A stretch of DNA of 64,000 nucleotides from Jannaschia pohangensis (GTDB lineage Bacteria; Pseudomonadota; Alphaproteobacteria; Rhodobacterales; Rhodobacteraceae), in assembly GCF_900113875.1 (NCBI RefSeq), contig NZ_FORA01000001.1, positions 1,240,001 through 1,304,000 on the forward strand, written 5' to 3'. The notes beneath the pieces were generated by a model that saw only the letters and a program-made list of their open reading frames with translations, searched no databases and had not been told where the DNA came from. The position numbers and the translations under genes were made by a program. Positions 55,169 to 63,952 of this stretch are shown here, one piece after another. How positions within the stretch are numbered: the stretch's first letter is position 1; each line of letters starts with the position of its first letter.

Positions 55169-56161
55169 ATGAATCAGTCTGCCCCCTCCCTGTCGACGCT
55201 CAGCCGCTGTTCGGTCTTTCCCGCGGCGGCCCTGTCCGTGGAAACCGGGGCCCTCATGGGCGACGCCATCGGGACCGTGGATCAGGTGGTCGCAGGCGAC
55301 ATCTATCTGCTCGACCCCCGGGCCGTGGCGCGCGAACTGGTTCTGGCGCGCGCCAAGGGCGGGATGGTCGTGGCCTCCGGATCGTCGGTCGGCGCGCCCG
55401 GCCAGATGGTCAAGCCGCTCGCCCGCCACCAGTTGATGGGCGAACGCGGTGCCGCGGTCGAGGTTCTGGTCCTCGACCTCGCCGGGGAGCATTTTGCCCT
55501 GCCGCTCGGGCCGCTGTCGACGTCGGACGACTACGCGCTCATCTCCTCGTCCCTGGTCGAGGGGGAGCTGGCCAACGTCGCGCAGGTCAGCTTCACGCGC
55601 GGCACCCGCATCACCATGGCCAACGGGCGCCAATGCCCCGTGGAAGAGCTGAAGGTCGGCGACCGTGTCCTGACCCGCGATCACGGGCCGCAGCCCGTCC
55701 GCTGGATCGGCCAGCAGACGGTGCGCGCCGAGGGGTCGAATGCGCCGGTCGTCATCGGCGAAGGTGTCCTGAACAATGCGCGCGAATTGGTCCTGTCGCC
55801 CGATCACCGGCTCTTCATCTATCAGCGCAACGACCAGTTGAATGCCGGGCGGGCCGAACTTCTGGTCCGTGCGCGCCATCTGGTCGACGGCGAGGCGATC
55901 TGGCGCGATACGGGCGGACATGTGGATTATTTCCACCTGCTGTTTGACGCCCACGAAATCATTTACGCCGAATGCATCCCGGCCGAGAGCCTGTTGGTGT
56001 CGCCCGACGTGATGGCCGGCCTTGACGAGGATCTGGCCCGCGACCTTCGACACCGCATGGGCGGACGGGCGCAGGTGCAACACCATGGCGTCGAACCCTC
56101 TGCCGCCGATCTGGAGGGGGTCGCCCCCGCCAGCCTCCTGAACCGTCAGCCGTCGCGCTAG
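55169..56161 (+). CDS. Hint-domain protein, long form
   Basis: 330 residues. An N-terminal domain of about 140 residues (SVFPAAALSVETGALMGDAI onwards, no recognised family) precedes the Hint fold: VSFTRGTRITMANGRQCPVEEL, GDRVLTRDHGPQPVRWIGQQ, then VLSPDHRLFIYQRND. As in the shorter protein at 51.2 kb, the first Hint residue is Ser, not Cys. ATG 55169 is used; ATG 55148 in the same frame lacks a ribosome site too. Confidence 0.8.
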   Translation: MNQSAPSLSTLSRCSVFPAAALSVETGALMGDAIGTVDQVVAGDIYLLDPRAVARELVLARAKGGMVVASGSSVGAPGQMVKPLARHQLMGERGAAVEVLVLDLAGEHFALPLGPLSTSDDYALISSSLVEGELANVAQVSFTRGTRITMANGRQCPVEELKVGDRVLTRDHGPQPVRWIGQQTVRAEGSNAPVVIGEGVLNNARELVLSPDHRLFIYQRNDQLNAGRAELLVRARHLVDGEAIWRDTGGHVDYFHLLFDAHEIIYAECIPAESLLVSPDVMAGLDEDLARDLRHRMGGRAQVQHHGVEPSAADLEGVAPASLLNRQPSR

Positions 56162-56607
56162 CTCCGCCAACGGTCGAGGGCGTCTTCGTCGCTGTCGCGC
56201 GCGGCCACCCAATCGGCCCCGTCCCCGGTCACTTCCTTCTTCCAGAAGGGCGCGCGGGACTTGAGGTAATCCATCAGGAACGACGCGGCCTCGAAGGCGG
56301 CTTCGCGATGGCGCGACGCGGTGCCGACCATCATGATCCGCTGACCGGGGGCCAATGTCCCGTGCCGATGGATGATCGTCACCCCCGACAGGGGCCAGCG
56401 GGTCGCGGCCTGCGTCGCCATGTCGGTCAGCGCCCGTTCGGTCATGCCGGGGTAGTGCTCGATCACCATGTGGCGCAACCCGCCTGCCACATCGCGCACC
56501 CGTCCGGTGAAGGTCACCACGGCGCCGGTGTCGGGGCCCTGTTCCAGCATATCCGCCTCTGACCCGAGGTCGAAATCATCCTCGGTCACGACGATCCGGG
56601 GCGTCAC
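56158..56607 (-). CDS. moaE: molybdopterin synthase catalytic subunit
   Basis: 149 residues; VTFTGRVRDVAGGLRHMVIEHYPGMTERALTDM, IIHRHGTLAPGQRIMMVGTASRHREAAFEA and LKSRAPFWKKEVTGDGADWV are the MoaE motifs, the last with the catalytic Lys. GTG 56607 follows the moaD stop by one base. Transfers sulfur from MoaD to make molybdopterin. Confidence 0.95.
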   Translation of the reverse strand: MTPRIVVTEDDFDLGSEADMLEQGPDTGAVVTFTGRVRDVAGGLRHMVIEHYPGMTERALTDMATQAATRWPLSGVTIIHRHGTLAPGQRIMMVGTASRHREAAFEAASFLMDYLKSRAPFWKKEVTGDGADWVAARDSDEDALDRWRS

Positions 56608-56608
56608 G

Positions 56609-56860
56609 TCAGCCTCCGGTCATTGGCGGGAAGAACGCCACTTCGCGCGCCTGTCCAAGCGGCGTGTCGAACTCCACCAACTCCTGGTCGAGGGCACAGC
56701 GCACGGCGGCCAGATCCGAAAACGCCAGGTCATAGCGGGCTTCCCGCGCGCGCAGCTCCGCCACCAGATCGGCGACTGTCCTGGCCTCCGTCTCGACCTC
56801 TTCGCGGCCCAGGCCAATCCGTTCGCGCAACCACGCAAAATAGAGAACCCTGATCTTCAT
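56609..56860 (-). CDS. moaD: molybdopterin synthase sulfur-carrier subunit
   Basis: 83-residue ubiquitin-like protein ending in Gly-Gly (PPMTGG), the site of thiocarboxylation. MKIRVLYFAWLRERIGLGREE is the family start; ATG 56860 is in an ATGA overlap with pgsA. The frame extends 16 codons upstream without homology. Confidence 0.94.
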   Translation of the reverse strand: MKIRVLYFAWLRERIGLGREEVETEARTVADLVAELRAREARYDLAFSDLAAVRCALDQELVEFDTPLGQAREVAFFPPMTGG

Positions 56861-57525
56861 GACGGGCGGTCCGCCAGATACGGCTTGGCCTTCACGAAGT
56901 AATCCCACCCGGTCATGGCCGTCAGCAGGGCCGCGATCCAGAGCAGAAGCACACCGGCGGCAAAGGTCACCGCCTCGCCCTGCATCAGGGTCAGCAGGCC
57001 GACTTCGTCGGGAACGCTGCCCGTCAGGATGGCGTCGACCATGGCCTGATCCATGCCCTCGGTCCGCTCGACCACCTCATGTTCGAACACGCCGGACCCG
57101 AAGAGAACGGCAATCGCGACCATCTGCGCCGTCGTCTTCCATTTGGCCAACTTCGTGACCTTGAGCAGGCCCGCCGTATTGCCAAGAAATTCACGCAGCC
57201 CGCTGACGAAGACCTCGCGGAACAGGATGACCGTGGCGGGCAGCAGGATCCAGGGATTCATGCCCGAGAATCCGGTGATGACCAGAAGCGCGATCACCAC
57301 CATCGCCTTGTCGGCGATCGGGTCGAGCATCGCGCCGAAGCGGGTTTCCTGCTGCCATTCGCGGGCCAGATAGCCGTCGAACCAATCGGTGACGGCGGCA
57401 ACCACGAACAGGACCAGCGCGAACCAATCCGCCCAGGGACGGGCGAAGAACAGGAACATGATCGCCACGCCGGGTGCCGCAAGCAGCCGGAGAACGGTGA
57501 GCATATTCGGGACGGTCCATCTCAT
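56857..57525 (-). CDS. pgsA: CDP-diacylglycerol-glycerol-3-phosphate 3-phosphatidyltransferase
   Basis: 222 residues, several membrane helices, makes phosphatidylglycerol phosphate. The CDP-alcohol phosphotransferase signature D-x2-D-G-x2-A-R-x8-G-x3-D-x3-D is complete in DWFDGYLAREWQ ... FGAMLDPIADKAM. Overlaps moaD by four bases and follows uvrC. Start ATG 57525. Confidence 0.94.
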   Translation of the reverse strand: MRWTVPNMLTVLRLLAAPGVAIMFLFFARPWADWFALVLFVVAAVTDWFDGYLAREWQQETRFGAMLDPIADKAMVVIALLVITGFSGMNPWILLPATVILFREVFVSGLREFLGNTAGLLKVTKLAKWKTTAQMVAIAVLFGSGVFEHEVVERTEGMDQAMVDAILTGSVPDEVGLLTLMQGEAVTFAAGVLLLWIAALLTAMTGWDYFVKAKPYLADRPS

Positions 57526-57609
57526 GGGCCCGATGTAGCCGGGTTCCCCCGGGCAATCCATCCCCTCCGCGCGCACCCCGGCAATGTGGGCCAGAGGGGG
57601 CACATCACC

Positions 57610-59466
57610 CTAATCCTTCTCGTGAAAGTGGTGATGGATCGCTTCGGCCATGGCGTCCGAAATGCCGTCGACTGCCTTGAGGTCGGCCAGAGCCGCGCGG
57701 CTGACGGCCTTGGCGCTGCCGAAATGCTGGAGCAGGGCGCGCTTTCGGGTGGCGCCGACGCCCGGCACGTCGTCCAGCGGGTTGGCCACGAAGGCCTTGG
57801 ACCGCTTGGCCCGGTGCGTGCCGATGGCGAAGCGATGCGCCTCGTCCCGCAGGCGCTGCACGAAATAGAGAACGGGGTCGTTGCGCTGCAACGCGAAGGG
57901 GCGTTTGCCGGTGCGGTGGAACTCCTCCTTGCCATGGTCGCGGTCCACGCCCTTGGCGACGCCGACCATGGCGATATCTTCGACGCCCAGTTCGCGCATG
58001 ATCTGATCGACGGCGCTGACCTGCCCCGCGCCCCCGTCGATCAGCAGCAGGTCGGGCCAGACGCCGGACGTACGGTCCGGGTCTTCCTTGAGGAGGCGCT
58101 TGAACCGGCGGCTCAGCACCTCCTTCATCATCCCGAAATCGTCGCCAGGCGTCAACTCTTCGCCCCGTATGTTGAACTTGCGGTATTGCGATTTCTCAAG
58201 CCCTTCGGGCCCGTTCACGATCATCGCGCCGACGGCGAAGGCCCCCTGGATATGCGAGTTGTCATAGACCTCGATCCGCTGCGGCGGAGCCTTGAGGTCG
58301 AAGGCCTCGGCCAAGCCGCGGAGCAGCCGCGTCTGGGTCGCGCTTTCCGACATCTTGCGGCCCAAGCTTTCGCGCGCGTTCCGCACCGCCCCCTGCACCA
58401 GATCGGCCTTTTCGCCCCGCTGCGGAACAAGGATCTGGACCCGCCGACCGGCACGGTTCGACAGGGCATCTGTCATCAGCTCCGTCTCCTCGATCCCATG
58501 CGACAGGATGAGCATGCGCGGCGGCTCCTTTCCGTCATAGAACTGGCCGATGAAGGCTTCCATGACTTCGGTCGGGCTCATGTCGTCGGCGACGCGGGGA
58601 TAGAAGTCGCTGTTGCCCCAATTCTGGTTCGCCCGGATGAAGAAGACCTGAATGCAGGCCTGGCCGCCGTCCATGTGCAGGCCGATCACATCCGCCTCGG
58701 GCACGCCCTGCGGGTTCACGCCTTGCACCGACTGCACATTGGTCATCGCCTTGATCCGGTCGCGCAGCGCGGCCGCCCGTTCGAATTCCATCGCCTCCGC
58801 AGCCTCGGTCATGTCGGCGGCCAGCTTTTCCTGGATTTCCGTCGTCTCACCCTTGAGGAACCGCGCCGCATCCCGGACGCTGACCGCGTAGTCGTCGGCG
58901 GTGATGAACCCGACGCAGGGCGCACTGCACCGTTTGATCTGATAGTTGAGACAGGGCCGCGTCCGCGCCTCGAAATCGCTGTCCGAACAATTGCGCAGCA
59001 GGAAGACACGCTGCAACTGGTTCAGAACCCGGTTGACCGCACCCGCACTGGCGAAGGGACCGAAATACTGCCCCTGCCCCTTTCGCCCGCGATGCTTGCG
59101 CACCTGCGGAAACGCGTGGCCGGTCGTCACCTCGATATTCGGGAAGCTCTTGTCGTCGCGCAGCAGCACGTTGTAGCGCGGCTTGAGCTGCTTGATCAGG
59201 TTCTGCTCCAGCAGCAGCGCCTCGAGTTCGGTCTGCGTCGTCAGCACCATCATCGAGGCCGTCTCGGAGATCATGCGCGCGATCCGCCCGGAATGCCCCT
59301 GAAGCCGCGCGTAATTGGCGACCCGGTTCTTCAGGTTCCGCGCCTTGCCGACATAGAGAACACGGTTCTGTTCATCGAGCATGCGATAGACGCCCGGCGA
59401 TCCGTCCAGCGTCCGCAGGAAGCGTTTGATGACCTCCGGGCCTGTCTGCTTGCTGGTTTCCGTCAT
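57610..59466 (-). CDS. uvrC: excinuclease ABC subunit C
   Basis: 618 residues; makes both incisions in nucleotide excision repair. GIY-YIG domain at [28 protein letters not shown], a central UVR-like segment ([20 protein letters not shown]), the RNase-H-like catalytic domain ([34 protein letters not shown]) and the C-terminal helix-hairpin-helix ([27 protein letters not shown]). AGGAAGG precedes ATG 59466, which is preferred to ATG 59505. First gene of uvrC-pgsA-moaD-moaE. Confidence 0.96.
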   Translation of the reverse strand: MTETSKQTGPEVIKRFLRTLDGSPGVYRMLDEQNRVLYVGKARNLKNRVANYARLQGHSGRIARMISETASMMVLTTQTELEALLLEQNLIKQLKPRYNVLLRDDKSFPNIEVTTGHAFPQVRKHRGRKGQGQYFGPFASAGAVNRVLNQLQRVFLLRNCSDSDFEARTRPCLNYQIKRCSAPCVGFITADDYAVSVRDAARFLKGETTEIQEKLAADMTEAAEAMEFERAAALRDRIKAMTNVQSVQGVNPQGVPEADVIGLHMDGGQACIQVFFIRANQNWGNSDFYPRVADDMSPTEVMEAFIGQFYDGKEPPRMLILSHGIEETELMTDALSNRAGRRVQILVPQRGEKADLVQGAVRNARESLGRKMSESATQTRLLRGLAEAFDLKAPPQRIEVYDNSHIQGAFAVGAMIVNGPEGLEKSQYRKFNIRGEELTPGDDFGMMKEVLSRRFKRLLKEDPDRTSGVWPDLLLIDGGAGQVSAVDQIMRELGVEDIAMVGVAKGVDRDHGKEEFHRTGKRPFALQRNDPVLYFVQRLRDEAHRFAIGTHRAKRSKAFVANPLDDVPGVGATRKRALLQHFGSAKAVSRAALADLKAVDGISDAMAEAIHHHFHEKD

Positions 59467-59546
59467 GACCTTCCTGATTCCTCGAGGGGCTGCCTTGAAC
59501 CGCACTGGCGATCAAGGGGCCCGGACACGGAATTTCCCCCGCTCAC

Positions 59547-59556
59547 TTGTGGATAA
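59547..59556 (-). promoter_or_regulatory. DnaA box
   Basis: TTGTGGATAA, the reverse complement of TTATCCACAA; a full match to the DnaA consensus. A GANTC (GATTC, 59568-59572) for CcrM-type methylation lies 12 bases further on. Confidence 0.5.
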
Positions 59557-59616
59557 GGCTGGGAGGGGATTCAATTCCCCCTTGTGAAACAGGGGACTTG
59601 TCACATTACCGTCACG

Positions 59617-59631
59617 TTAACCTCGAGTTAA
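59617..59631. promoter_or_regulatory. CtrA box
   Basis: TTAA-CCTCGAG-TTAA, a perfect TTAA-N7-TTAA CtrA-binding consensus, about 150 bases upstream of uvrC. TTAA is rare in this G+C-rich sequence, so a chance match is less likely. Confidence 0.55.
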
Positions 59632-59781
59632 GAATTTCTTCAACATCTTGTTATAGATATATTATTTCTGTAACACCTGGCTATCCCATTCTGATCTGGG
59701 ACAAAAATCCGCGTCATTTCCGGTTGCCTGCCAGAAGTGGACAAAATCCGGCCGATCTTACCCTGCGTCAGGTCGGACGAC

Positions 59782-60552
59782 CTATTCCATCCCGATCACA
59801 TCGGGCGTCTGCCAGCCCAGATGCTGGCCGCCATCGATGCACAAAAGCTGCCCGGTCAGAGCCTTTGCCGACAGAATATATCGCAGCGCATCCGCAATGT
59901 CGTCGACGTCCGACCCTCGGTTCAGAACCGTCGCCGCCCGCTGTTTGGCGAAATGCTCCTCGGTCTGGCGCCCACCCCGCAGCGTGGGCCCAGGCCCGAT
60001 GGCATTGACACGCACCCTTGGGGCCAGCGCCTGCGCGCTGGTCTGCGTCAGCGTCCAGAGCCCGGCCTTGGCCAGCGTATAGGTCATGAATTCGGGCGTC
60101 AGCTTGCGAACCCGCTGATCGATCATATTGATGATATTCGCCCGGGCCACCGGTTCGCCGTCCGACGCAGGGCCGGGGACCTGCGCGGCAAAGGCCTGGG
60201 TCAGGATGAACGGCGCCTGAAGGTTCGACCGCATGTGCCGGTCCCAACTGGTGCGGGTCGCGGTTTCGATCGAGTCGTACTCGAAGATCGATGCGTTGTT
60301 CACCAAGACATCGAGCGGGCCACCAAGCGCCGTGGCCGCGCGTTCGACCAACGTCTCGCAGGCATCGAGGTCAAGAAGGTCGGCCTGGAGCGTCACGCCC
60401 CGCCGCCCATGCCCGGCGACGCTCTCGGCCGTCGCATCGGCCCCGTCTTTCGAGGTGGCATAGTGAACGGCGACGTCGTGGCCCAGTTCGGCCAAGGCGA
60501 CAGCAAGCGCCGCCCCGATCCGTCCCCCCGCCCCGGTGACAAGCGCCCTCAT
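59782..60552 (-). CDS. SDR reductase, FolM/pteridine-reductase-like
   Basis: 256 residues. MRALVTGAGGRIGAALAVAL is the nucleotide loop, VNNASIFEYDSIE and IINMIDQRVRKLTPEFMTYTLAKAGLW give the catalytic Tyr-x-x-x-Lys (YTLAK) and the N-MIDQR segment typical of FolM-like dihydromonapterin/pteridine reductases. ATG 60552 is set by the ATGA overlap with the antiporter gene. It may supply reduced pterins; inference. Confidence 0.85.
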   Translation of the reverse strand: MRALVTGAGGRIGAALAVALAELGHDVAVHYATSKDGADATAESVAGHGRRGVTLQADLLDLDACETLVERAATALGGPLDVLVNNASIFEYDSIETATRTSWDRHMRSNLQAPFILTQAFAAQVPGPASDGEPVARANIINMIDQRVRKLTPEFMTYTLAKAGLWTLTQTSAQALAPRVRVNAIGPGPTLRGGRQTEEHFAKQRAATVLNRGSDVDDIADALRYILSAKALTGQLLCIDGGQHLGWQTPDVIGME

Positions 60553-61481
60553 GCGAAGGCCCATGCGAGATAGGCCAGATAGGCCGCCGTCAAGCCGACG
60601 CCCCAGGGCCGGGTGATGTCCCGCCCCATGAATACAAAGGGGATCAGCAGCAGAGACGCCGCCAACATGACCCAGAGATCCTTGGTCAGGAAATTCTCGT
60701 CGACCGGCACCGGGCCGACGAGAACGGCGACGCCCATGATGCCGAGCAGATTGAACAGGTTCGATCCGATCACGTTGCCAAGCGCCACATCCGCGTGCCG
60801 CCGAAGTGCCGCCATGACCGTGGTCGCAAGTTCCGGCAGCGACGTGCCAACCGCCACGAGGGTCAGGCCGATCACCGTTTCACTGACACCGTAGGCCCGC
60901 GCAATAGCCGTCGCCCCGTCGACCAGAAGGCTCGCCCCCAGTGGCAAACCGATCAGGCCGAGGATCAGGAACGCGGACAGTTTCCACCCCGGCAGGCCGG
61001 GCTCCGCCCCCTCGACCTCGACCTCTTCCGCGCCGCCGCGAGAGCTGAGGAAGGTCGCGATCAGGATGGCCGCAAGCACCAGCAGCATGACGACTCCATG
61101 CCACCAGACCAGCCGCCCGGTCATGCAGAACACGAGAAACAGGCAGGTCGCCCCGATCATGTAGATATAGTCGCGTCGCGTGTCGTGACCCGAGGTATGC
61201 ATGACCGCCAGCAGCGCCGGAATACCCAGAACCAGCAGCACGTTGGCCGTGTTCGAGCCGACGACATTGCCGATGGCAAGGCCCGGTGCACCATCGAGGA
61301 TGGCCTGAACGCTGACCAGCAGTTCCGGCGCGGATGTCCCGAAGGCGACCACGGTCAAGCTGACCACAAGGGCCGGCAGACCAAGGCGGAGCGCCAGATT
61401 GACCGCGCCCTTGACCAAGGCATCCCCCGCAAAGATCAGGATGATGAGGCCCAGGCCGACGCTCAGAAATTCGACAAGCAT
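60549..61481 (-). CDS. Ca(2+)/Na(+) antiporter family (CaCA) protein
   Basis: 310 residues, ten to eleven helices in two inverted halves. The alpha repeats are VVAFGTSAPELLVSVQAIL ... GNVVGSNTANVLLVLG and LVAVGTSLPELATTVMAAL ... GNVIGSNLFNLLGIMG, the signature of YrbG-like exchangers. ATG 61481 follows the short Cys protein by four bases. Confidence 0.92.
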   Translation of the reverse strand: MLVEFLSVGLGLIILIFAGDALVKGAVNLALRLGLPALVVSLTVVAFGTSAPELLVSVQAILDGAPGLAIGNVVGSNTANVLLVLGIPALLAVMHTSGHDTRRDYIYMIGATCLFLVFCMTGRLVWWHGVVMLLVLAAILIATFLSSRGGAEEVEVEGAEPGLPGWKLSAFLILGLIGLPLGASLLVDGATAIARAYGVSETVIGLTLVAVGTSLPELATTVMAALRRHADVALGNVIGSNLFNLLGIMGVAVLVGPVPVDENFLTKDLWVMLAASLLLIPFVFMGRDITRPWGVGLTAAYLAYLAWAFA

Positions 61482-61485
61482 CGAC

Positions 61486-61650
61486 TCAGGCCTTTCCGCA
61501 GGGACAGGGGCCACGCCCGACCTTCGGGGTTCCGCAATGGCGGCACTTTCCACGACCTGTCAGCCGTGCCTGATCCGGAAAGCGCAGGCGACCGAACATC
61601 GCCAGAACACCCATGCCGATCAGGAAAAGGGAAACGATCTTCAAAAGCAT
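61486..61650 (-). CDS. short membrane-anchored Cys-ribbon protein
   Basis: 54 residues: an N-terminal helix (LLKIVSLFLIGMGVLAMFG) then CRHCG and CPCG pairs, a possible zinc ribbon facing the cytoplasm. ATG 61650 overlaps the S49 peptidase stop. Similar short proteins are conserved in Rhodobacterales at this position as I recall; function unknown. Confidence 0.72.
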   Translation of the reverse strand: MLLKIVSLFLIGMGVLAMFGRLRFPDQARLTGRGKCRHCGTPKVGRGPCPCGKA

Positions 61651-62459
61651 CAGAGGCCGTACCGCGCCCAATGCGCCCGGGTTTCGATGGCTGACAGGCT
61701 ATCCTGTGCGATCCCCGGCACGAGGCGTTGCAGAAACGGTCGGCGCTGACCCAGATGGACGAAGCGAACCTTCGAGCCGTAGAGGTCCTGCACCTTCGGC
61801 ACCAGATGGCCGATGCCATCGACAAGTCCGGCCGCCACAGCCTCGGGCCCGACGAAGATCTCGCCGGTGAAGAGGTCGCGCGCCGCGTCGAGTTTTGCGC
61901 CCCGCCTGGATTTCACGTGGTCGATGAAGTGACCGTGGATCAGGGCCTGGATCGCCTTGAGCCTTTCGATGTCCTGCGGCCGTTCGGCGCGGAACGGATC
62001 CAGCATCGATTTGTCTTCGCCAGCCGTATGGACCCGCCGTTCGATCCCGTATCGCGCAAGCAGTTCGGGAAAGCCGAAGCCGGCCGAGATGACCCCGATG
62101 CTTCCCGTGATCGAGGACCCGTCGATCCAGATATCGTCGGCTGCCGCCGCCAGCCAATAGCCTCCGGACGCGGCCACATCTTCGACGAAGGCGTGCACCG
62201 GAACCGAGGTTTCGTCGGCCAGGCGCCGGATGTGCGCGCCGATCAGCGCCGATTGAACGGGCGATCCGCCAGGCGAGTTGATGACTAGGGCAACCGCCGC
62301 CGGTTTGCCCTTCCGGAAGGCGCGCTCGATCACGGGTGCGATGCCATTGGCCGACAAGGTTCCCCGGGACCCGCTAGAAGCGATCACGCCTTGCAGCCGA
62401 ACGACCGGAACGAACGGGCGACGAGGCCGAAACGGAAAGGGGAGCGTGGAGATCATCAT
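61650..62459 (-). CDS. S49 (SppA/SohB-like) signal-peptide peptidase family protein
   Basis: 269 residues. VALVINSPGGSPVQSALIGAHI and VHAFVEDVAASGGYWLAAAADDI contain the conserved Ser nucleophile region (SGGY); RRGAKLDAARDLFTGEIFVG holds the likely catalytic Lys of the SppA/SohB type in LDAARDL. No clear signal peptide. First of four overlapping genes with the Cys-ribbon protein, antiporter and FolM-like reductase. ATG 62459 or the next ATG at 62456. Confidence 0.85.
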   Translation of the reverse strand: MMISTLPFPFRPRRPFVPVVRLQGVIASSGSRGTLSANGIAPVIERAFRKGKPAAVALVINSPGGSPVQSALIGAHIRRLADETSVPVHAFVEDVAASGGYWLAAAADDIWIDGSSITGSIGVISAGFGFPELLARYGIERRVHTAGEDKSMLDPFRAERPQDIERLKAIQALIHGHFIDHVKSRRGAKLDAARDLFTGEIFVGPEAVAAGLVDGIGHLVPKVQDLYGSKVRFVHLGQRRPFLQRLVPGIAQDSLSAIETRAHWARYGL

Positions 62460-62779
62460 CGCGATGTATAGCGCGGACCCGAGGGGAACAAGGCAAGCCC
62501 CGGTCAGAAATGCCCCTGAAACCGCAATCGGGCCGAATTGTTTCGGCGAAAGACCTGCCCCCCCGTCTTGGTGGCTGTCAGCGAAACCCCGTCACAGGCT
62601 GAGATGACCCGACGCGGTTGCCACGCTGGTGCGGTTCATTTCAATCCACAGCGCTGCGCGTGGTCAGCCGCAGTGAGATTGGCAAATTCGTGCGGCACGG
62701 ACCGAAGGGAATACTGCCATCTGCGCTGCACTCGCCACATCCACGGTTTCCCGCGTTCCGATTTTGCACAAGCCACTAT
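62460..62779. other. intergenic region between S49 peptidase and flgI
   Basis: 320 bases, no gene supported. A segment around 62680-62740 (GGCAAATTCGTGCGGCAC, then GGACCGAAGG and CTGCCATCTGCGCTGCA) has the look of an intergenic repeat, but I see no second copy in this window. The S49 promoter should lie here. Confidence 0.5.
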
Positions 62780-63952
62780 TCAACGGACGACAAACTCCGC
62801 ATGCAGGGCGCCTGCTGCCTTGATGCTCTTTAGAATGTCGATCATGTCGCGTGCCGAGACACCCAAGGCATTCAGCCCGGCGACAACATCCGACAAGGTC
62901 GTTCCGCCCTGCACCACAGCGAGGCCCGGACCGGGTTCTTCCTGCAGTGCGACGCCGGTCCGAGGGACGACAACGGTCTGACCTTCGGTGAAAGGATTCG
63001 GCTGCACGACGAGCGGCGCCTCCTCGATCCGAAGCGTCAGATTGTTCTGCGAGACGGCGACTTCGGAAATCCGAACAGTGCTTCCCATGACGATCGTCCC
63101 GGACGCCTGATCCACCACGACGCGGGCACGCTGTTCAGGTGTGACTTCGATGTTTTCGATCGCACTCAGAGCATGTGCAGGCGAGCGGAGTCCGGTTCGA
63201 CCGATATCGAGCAGGATCGTTCCCGCATCGAGCATCTGCGCGACATTGCCTCCGATCTGACCATTGATGGCCCGCTCCACACGTGACGCCGTCGTGAAAT
63301 CGGGATCGCGAAGGGCCAATCGGATCTGCGTCATCGACGTGAAGTCGAAATCCACTTCGCGTTCGACCCGTGCACCCGCAGGCAGCACCCCTGACGTGGG
63401 CACCCCTTCGATCACGGCGGCCGCATCGCCACGGGCGGAAACGCCGCCTGCGATGATCGTCCCCTGAGCCACGGCATATATCTCACCGTCGGCCGCCGTC
63501 AGCGGCGTCATGACGAGCGTCCCGCCAAGCAGGCTATCCGCATCCCCGATGGCGGAGACCGTCGCGTCGATGCGTGCACCGCTGCGGGAAAAAGGGGGCA
63601 GAACCGCCGTGACAATGACCGCTGCGACATTGCGCGGACGAAATTGTTCACCCGTTACGTTGACGCCAAGTCTTTCGAGAATGCTTGTCATGATCTCTTC
63701 GGTGAAGGGCGCGTTGCGCAGGCCATCACCGGTGCCGTTCAAGCCAACGACAAGACCGTATCCGACCAGATCATTTCCGCGCACACCATCGAATTCCACC
63801 AGATCCTTGATCCGGATGGACTGGGCCTGCGCGGCGATCCCTGTGAAGATGAAACCGAACAAGGCTGCAACGACGATCCGAAGAAGTGTCCGCAAGGACG
63901 GGCCAACGCGACCTGTCGGGCTCACGTCCCCATTTCGTGGAACACCGCTCAT
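62780..63952 (-). CDS. flgI: flagellar P-ring protein FlgI
   Basis: 390 residues. Builds the periplasmic P-ring around the flagellar rod. A signal peptide (VVAALFGFIFTGIAAQAQ) is followed by SIRIKDLVEFDGVRGNDLVGYGLVVGLNGTGDG, RNVAAVIVTAVLPPFSRSGARIDATVSAIGDADSLLGGTLVMTPL in sequence and the C-terminal GGTTLSDVVAGLNALGVSARDMIDILKSIKAAGALHAEFVV. ATG 63952 overlaps an upstream stop (ATGA). Marks the edge of a flagellar cluster continuing to the right. Confidence 0.95.
   Translation of the reverse strand: MSGVPRNGDVSPTGRVGPSLRTLLRIVVAALFGFIFTGIAAQAQSIRIKDLVEFDGVRGNDLVGYGLVVGLNGTGDGLRNAPFTEEIMTSILERLGVNVTGEQFRPRNVAAVIVTAVLPPFSRSGARIDATVSAIGDADSLLGGTLVMTPLTAADGEIYAVAQGTIIAGGVSARGDAAAVIEGVPTSGVLPAGARVEREVDFDFTSMTQIRLALRDPDFTTASRVERAINGQIGGNVAQMLDAGTILLDIGRTGLRSPAHALSAIENIEVTPEQRARVVVDQASGTIVMGSTVRISEVAVSQNNLTLRIEEAPLVVQPNPFTEGQTVVVPRTGVALQEEPGPGLAVVQGGTTLSDVVAGLNALGVSARDMIDILKSIKAAGALHAEFVVR

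Larger units (their letters stand above)
59467..59781. other. intergenic promoter region of the uvrC operon
   Basis: 315 bases without a gene between the uvrC start and the FolM-like stop. Unlike the rest of the window it has an A+T-rich stretch (about 59605-59690, including TTATAGATATATTATTTC). It holds a DnaA box, a GANTC site and a CtrA box, listed separately. Confidence 0.7.

Noticed and set aside
57079-59556. 825-codon open frame on the plus strand opposite uvrC
   Set aside because: It is antisense to a complete UvrC with all domains; long antisense frames are expected in G+C-rich DNA. It is rich in His/Arg/Asp with no family motif.
59540-59690. Replication origin
   Set aside because: One DnaA box with A+T-rich DNA is not enough; no dnaA, parAB, hemE or repABC genes are near. 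A regulatory role is simpler.
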